From Vibrio jasicida CAIM 1864 = LMG 25398 (lineage in GTDB: Bacteria > Pseudomonadota > Gammaproteobacteria > Enterobacterales > Vibrionaceae): 59,466 nt of DNA. The notes beneath the pieces were generated by a model. That model had not been told where the DNA came from. It made no database searches and worked only from the letters and a program-made list of their open reading frames with translations. The stretch covers positions 1-59,466 of the forward strand of contig NZ_BAOG01000016.1 of NCBI RefSeq assembly GCF_000400365.1, in the 5' to 3' direction. Below are positions 55,953 through 59,466 of the stretch, in pieces. The position numbers were made by a program, and so were the translations under genes. The stretch's first letter is position 1. Every line of letters begins with the position of its first letter.

Positions 55953-58055
55953 TTAAATTTTCTTAAGATGAACAATGAGCGCCGATTCTGGATCGAGAAT
56001 CGGAAGCGTCACCCCAATTTCCTTTAAGTTATCGCCACTTAGTGTCAGGGTTTTGTCTAGCCATTGCGGACGTTGTTTCATCAACTGGAAACTGGTTTTT
56101 GGCATTTCAACAATCTTGACTTCGTAACGGGCGTTTTCATCCACACCGCTAACGCGAAGTGGAGATGGCAGCGCATGATTTGGCATTGCCAACTGACACA
56201 CCGTAATCAGCATTTCTTGTCCGTTCTCAACGCCATAGATGTTCTGGTTTTGATCGGCAGGATCGATGCGGAAAGTACGTCCAGAATGAAGCAAATCGCG
56301 ATACTGTTTGTGCAGTTGAATGTAATGAGCAAACGCTTGTTTTTCTTCCGCGCTTTCTTTTACTGGATCGAGCTCCACACCCATGTGACCACTTAACGCC
56401 GTCACGCCACGCATGTTGATCGCATGGCGACGATTGGTTGAGTGACACTCTGCAGGACCAATGTGAGCGCCCATGACTTCAGGTGGGAAGAAGTAGCTCA
56501 TACCACGTTGAATCGCTTGACGTTCCAGCGCATCGTTACAATCAGAAGCCCAGAAACGGTGAGTGCGTTTAAGGATTTCAACATCAATACGACCACCACC
56601 CGATGAACAAGACTCAATTTCAACCGCAGGGTGTGCTGCTTGAAGCTCGTCTAGCAAGCGGTAAAGCGCTTTCGTTTGACCATGCACAGCAGGTTTACCT
56701 TGATGCCCAGGTTGAACCAATTCACGGTTCATGTCCCATTTCAGGTAGCCGATGTTGTAACGAGTCAGTAAGTCATTCAAACGCTCAAACAGGTAGTTGA
56801 AGCAATCTTGGTTTTGCAAATCCAACACGTATTGCCAGCGGCCTGAAGGTTGGTGGTAGCCTTGCAGACTTAATACCCAATCTGGGTGCTGGCGATAGAG
56901 ATTTGAGTCTTGGCTGAGCATCTCTGGCTCTACCCAAAGACCAAACTCCATGCCTTTGTTGTTTACGTGCTCGATGACAGGCTCAAGACCATTCGGGTAC
57001 TTCGTTTCATCCAAGTACCAGTCACCAAGCGCTGCGCGTTCGCCATCACGACCAATGAACCAACCATCGTCAATGATGAAGCGCTCGACACCCATCTCAG
57101 CAGCTTCGGTTGCCATCTGCATGATGTATTCAGGTTTGTGCTCGAAGTAGATGCCTTCCCATGTGTTTAAGTGAACAGGGCGAGGTTTGTTGTTTGGAAA
57201 TTGAATAATATTGGCACGAACAAATTCGTGGAATCGCTCTGATATTCCATTCAAACCCGAGTTACTGTATGTCGCATAAAGCCATGGTGATTGGTAGGCT
57301 TCACCGCTTTGTAGACGCTTTTCACCAGACAGTAGCAGTTCACCAGCTTGAACAAAGCGACGACCGTCACTGCGAACATCGGCACGAAGTTGGTGGTTAC
57401 CACTCCAACCAAGATGGAAGCCCCAAACTTGCCCCAATTGCTCACTAAAGCCATTAGTGCCCGCGAACAAACCTGGGAAGTTTTCGTGAGAGGTGCGACC
57501 GCGACGGTTTTCTTGCATAAAGCCACCATGCTCAAAGCTCAAACGCTGAGTTTGAAACTCATGACACCAACGCCCGTGGAACGTCATCAGCTCGTTTGCA
57601 TGGTTAGGAAGTGGCAGGGTAGAGGAGAGCTTACCCAAGCAATACTCACCGGCTGTCGTGTTTTTTACTGTGATGCGTTTTTGTACCACGTCACTGTTAA
57701 AGTCCAGTTGTAGCTCAATCAATAATTCAAGACCCGCAATGTCATCTTGCAGAGTAAATGTCGCGCTGTTGTCATAGTGCTCTATCGATGTGGTTGTGAA
57801 CACGGGAGCCCAGTCTTCGCCATTGCGATGCCCTTCAATCCCAGGCGCATTAAAGTGACCGCTGCCCAACTCAGGACAAAGTGATAAGGGTACGTCAACA
57901 TCAAGGCGAGCCTGCGAGATAGGACGCTCGGTTGAGAGCATTAAATCGGGATCGATCTGAGCGATCTTTGCGCCCCAATGAAGGATTTCAGGAACACGAT
58001 CCACTTTAATGATCATGCTGTGATTCTTGGATTTTAAGTGAACAATTTTTTGCAT
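55953..58055 (-). CDS. Alpha-galactosidase (GH36)
   Basis: About 700 residues from the ATG at 58055, with GAGAAACAG upstream; the longer frame to 58091 overlaps the operator region. GH36 layout: beta-sandwich N-terminal domain, barrel about 310-600, C-terminal beta domain. The catalytic nucleophile is in YLKWDMNRE and the acid/base Asp in WASDCNDALERQ; the SCSSGGGRIDVEIL loop precedes it. No signal peptide, so it acts on imported melibiose- or raffinose-type sugars in the cytoplasm. Transcribed away from a LacI-family gene; a candidate operator (58066-58079) sits just before its start. Confidence 0.95.
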   Translation of the reverse strand: MQKIVHLKSKNHSMIIKVDRVPEILHWGAKIAQIDPDLMLSTERPISQARLDVDVPLSLCPELGSGHFNAPGIEGHRNGEDWAPVFTTTSIEHYDNSATFTLQDDIAGLELLIELQLDFNSDVVQKRITVKNTTAGEYCLGKLSSTLPLPNHANELMTFHGRWCHEFQTQRLSFEHGGFMQENRRGRTSHENFPGLFAGTNGFSEQLGQVWGFHLGWSGNHQLRADVRSDGRRFVQAGELLLSGEKRLQSGEAYQSPWLYATYSNSGLNGISERFHEFVRANIIQFPNNKPRPVHLNTWEGIYFEHKPEYIMQMATEAAEMGVERFIIDDGWFIGRDGERAALGDWYLDETKYPNGLEPVIEHVNNKGMEFGLWVEPEMLSQDSNLYRQHPDWVLSLQGYHQPSGRWQYVLDLQNQDCFNYLFERLNDLLTRYNIGYLKWDMNRELVQPGHQGKPAVHGQTKALYRLLDELQAAHPAVEIESCSSGGGRIDVEILKRTHRFWASDCNDALERQAIQRGMSYFFPPEVMGAHIGPAECHSTNRRHAINMRGVTALSGHMGVELDPVKESAEEKQAFAHYIQLHKQYRDLLHSGRTFRIDPADQNQNIYGVENGQEMLITVCQLAMPNHALPSPLRVSGVDENARYEVKIVEMPKTSFQLMKQRPQWLDKTLTLSGDNLKEIGVTLPILDPESALIVHLKKI

Positions 58056-58065
58056 TCTGTTTCTC

Positions 58066-58079
58066 TGTTTTCGCAAACA
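58066..58079. promoter_or_regulatory. LacI-family operator O1
   Basis: TGTTTTCGCAAACA fits TGTTNNCGNNAACA, a symmetric site with the central CG typical of LacI/GalR operators. It lies 11 bases upstream of the alpha-galactosidase start. Confidence 0.7.
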
Positions 58080-58187
58080 TTTAATCTGCAAATAATCATG
58101 CGCTTGTTTGGTTTTATTTCGATTGAATAGCCGTTTAAATGTGACTTTGAACAGGTTTTAGAACGTGGTTTTGTGTGCTAGATCTGC

Positions 58188-58201
58188 TGTTTTCGGGAAC
58201 A
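58188..58201. promoter_or_regulatory. LacI-family operator O2
   Basis: TGTTTTCGGGAACA fits the same TGTTNNCGNNAACA pattern. It lies in the middle of the divergent region, 37 bases from O3. Confidence 0.65.
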
Positions 58202-58224
58202 TTTTTTCATGTTTTTTACGACAT

Positions 58225-58238
58225 TGTTCACGAGAACA
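58225..58238. promoter_or_regulatory. LacI-family operator O3
   Basis: TGTTCACGAGAACA is the most symmetric copy (5 paired bases each side plus the central CG). It lies 50 bases before the regulator start, suggesting autoregulation. Confidence 0.7.
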
Positions 58239-58287
58239 TTCGAATGAATTTGGTAGAGTGAACAGTAAATCAGAATAGGAGAACGCA

Positions 58288-59349
58288 GTGGCAGTTACGT
58301 TTAAAGATGTTGCACGGTTAGCTGGAGTATCGACGCAAACCGTGTCGCGCGTAACCAACGGCGCGGATAACGTCGCAGAAGAAACACGAAAGCGAGTCAA
58401 CGACGCAATCAAAAAGCTTGGCTATGTGCCGAACAAAGGGGCACAAATGTTGAGCCGAGCGAAGTCGCGGATCATCGGTATTGTTTCTTTGGATATCTCA
58501 CTGCACGGTGTGGCTCTTATTGCTAATGGTGTTCGCAACCAAGCGCATGAGATGGATTATGCGACGGCGCTGGCAGTGTTAGGTGACAACTCCATTGAAG
58601 AGTTCCGTAGTGCAATCCGAGAACTCATTGCCCAGCAAGTTGATGCCATTATCATCAACGCCCCGGTGACCAGAGAGATGGCAGAGAACCTAGTGGAGCA
58701 GTTCAGTCAGCTCACGCTGGTTTTTATTGATGTTCCCGAGGGGACGCCCGTCAATTCTCTCAGTTGTGACCATAAAGCTGGGGCAAATTTAGCGATCTCT
58801 CATTTGATCGAACATAAGCGCGAATCCTTCTTGTGTATTTCTGGCCCCAAGGCATCTACGGCTTCTCAGATTCGTTACCAAGAATGGCAATCACAGATTC
58901 AGCAACATGAATTGGTGCAAGCGGCATACTATGAGGGAGATTGGCAAGCAGCCAGTGGCTACAACGCTATTAAAGACGCCGTGTTAAAAGGTGTGCCTTT
59001 TGATGCTGTATTGGTGGCGAATGATCAGATGGCGCTTGGCGTGTTATGCGCGCTTTCGGAGGCGGGTATTAATGTACCTAAAACCGTCTCTGTGGTTGGG
59101 TTCGATGGCATTCAAGACAGCCAGTTTTTCTCACCCCCTCTGACAACGATTAAGCAAGATTTCAATGAACTTGGACGTAGGGCGGTCAAGTTAGTACTTA
59201 GTCAGATGGAAAAAGGGCAAGGCGTTGTGTCAGAAGTATTGCCAATCAGCTTGGTTGAACGACAAAGCACATCAGCAAAGGCGGACACGCTTTATGACAA
59301 GCAAGAAATACTGACGCACTTAGAGAACATACGTCGTCTATTACCTTAG
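58288..59349 (+). CDS. LacI-family transcriptional regulator of the alpha-galactoside genes
   Basis: 353 residues from a GTG at 58288 with ribosome site AGGAG. The N-terminal helix-turn-helix is VTFKDVARLAGVSTQTVSRV with the hinge YVPNKGAQMLSRAKS. The periplasmic-binding-like core has ANDQMALGVLCALSEAG and VVGFDGIQDSQFFSPPLTTI. It is divergent from the alpha-galactosidase with three matching operators between. It is most likely a repressor released by a galactoside, as RafR and GalR are, but the effector is inferred. Confidence 0.92.
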   Translation: MAVTFKDVARLAGVSTQTVSRVTNGADNVAEETRKRVNDAIKKLGYVPNKGAQMLSRAKSRIIGIVSLDISLHGVALIANGVRNQAHEMDYATALAVLGDNSIEEFRSAIRELIAQQVDAIIINAPVTREMAENLVEQFSQLTLVFIDVPEGTPVNSLSCDHKAGANLAISHLIEHKRESFLCISGPKASTASQIRYQEWQSQIQQHELVQAAYYEGDWQAASGYNAIKDAVLKGVPFDAVLVANDQMALGVLCALSEAGINVPKTVSVVGFDGIQDSQFFSPPLTTIKQDFNELGRRAVKLVLSQMEKGQGVVSEVLPISLVERQSTSAKADTLYDKQEILTHLENIRRLLP

Positions 59350-59398
59350 TTGAACTGTTAATGAATTTTGCCGTGGTTACAAAAATGTATGGTCCGCC

Positions 59399-59430
59399 CC
59401 GTTATTGCAACTACAATTTAGTAATAACGG
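59399..59430. repeat. Inverted repeat near the window end
   Basis: CCGTTATT at 59399-59406 and AATAACGG at 59423-59430, 16 bases apart, about 50 bases after the regulator stop. No T tract follows. It could be an operator or leader hairpin of the next, unseen gene. Confidence 0.35.
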
Positions 59431-59466
59431 AGTTGGTTTGCGCTAATGTATTCGGAGTCCACGTTG

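Noticed and set aside
58139..58155. CRP site upstream of the alpha-galactosidase
   Set aside because: Only one TGTGA half-site is present; the other half does not match.
59399..59466. Integron attC (VCR-like) site at the window end
   Set aside because: The inverted repeat lacks the GTTRRRY/RYYYAAC core sites and the size of a VCR, and there is no cassette array.
1..59466. CRISPR array, prophage, transposase or defence island
   Set aside because: No regularly spaced repeats, no phage or transposase-like proteins, and no known defence-gene families were seen in the window.

Overview
The window looks like chromosome 1 of a marine Vibrio, most likely in the Harveyi clade (parahaemolyticus/alginolyticus-like). 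The basis is gene content and order. It carries the Vibrio norspermidine genes (a fused diaminobutyrate aminotransferase/decarboxylase, carboxynorspermidine dehydrogenase and nspC). It has the gyrA-ubiG-nrdA-nrdB-yfaE block, a CosR-type MarR regulator divergent from a BCCT carrier, and an ldtD-ycbK-ycbL-like block. The species is inferred from gene content, not from any search. There is no CRISPR array, prophage, transposase or rRNA. Nearly all of the window is ordinary core and niche-adaptation DNA.

Layout. 1-207: the end of a tRNA cluster (Leu-UAA missing its first base, Gly-GCC) and its terminator. 210-926: a long leader with a Fur-like box. 927-6460: norspermidine synthesis, interrupted by a GC-rich double-hairpin (REP/BIME-like) element before nspC. 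6541-9628: a GcvR-like ACT protein, a DUF3943 protein and a CinA/YfaY-family protein. 9709-13483 (minus): yfaE, nrdB, nrdA, with paired NrdR boxes and a perfect DnaA box upstream. 13982-17647: ubiG and gyrA with wild-type quinolone-region residues.

17769-26055: the formate-dependent nitrite reduction locus. A displaced nrfG and an unknown Tyr/Trp-rich lipoprotein come first. Then nrfA lies divergent from nrfB-C-D-E-X-F across a 449-base control region with FNR-, NarP- and Fur-like sites. Electrons would pass from quinol through NrfD/NrfC to pentaheme NrfB and on to NrfA. NrfE/F/G and the thioredoxin-like NrfX would attach the unusual CxxCK heme of NrfA. 26200-27251: a small conserved-looking protein and ribA. 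27429-32279: an iron-linked periplasmic cluster (imelysin IrpA, di-heme oxidase, second imelysin lipoprotein, Tat-exported DUF1513 propeller) with a Fur-like box in front. 32411-36840: L,D-transpeptidase, YcbK-like peptidase, YcbL-like metallo-hydrolase, DUF2982 and a winged-helix protein with a histone-H1-like tail.

37253-42438: a TRAP transporter (P, Q, M) followed by a cache-domain histidine kinase and NarL-type regulator, with a striking 49-base dyad upstream of dctP. 42494-44937: cosR and a BCCT osmolyte carrier. 45166-53574: a chemoreceptor, a DnaQ-like exonuclease, a cNMP/CBS/DUF294 protein, a small outer-membrane barrel, aspC and an HD-GYP phosphodiesterase. 54098-59349: an alpha-galactoside unit (SSS-family sodium symporter, GH36 alpha-galactosidase and a divergent LacI-family regulator). 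Three matching 14-base operators with a central CG lie between the last two genes.

I did not find a clearly new multi-gene system. The best leads are the three LacI operators, the dctP dyad, the nrf control region with its associated lipoprotein, the imelysin/di-heme/DUF1513 cluster, and the hairpin element inside the norspermidine locus.
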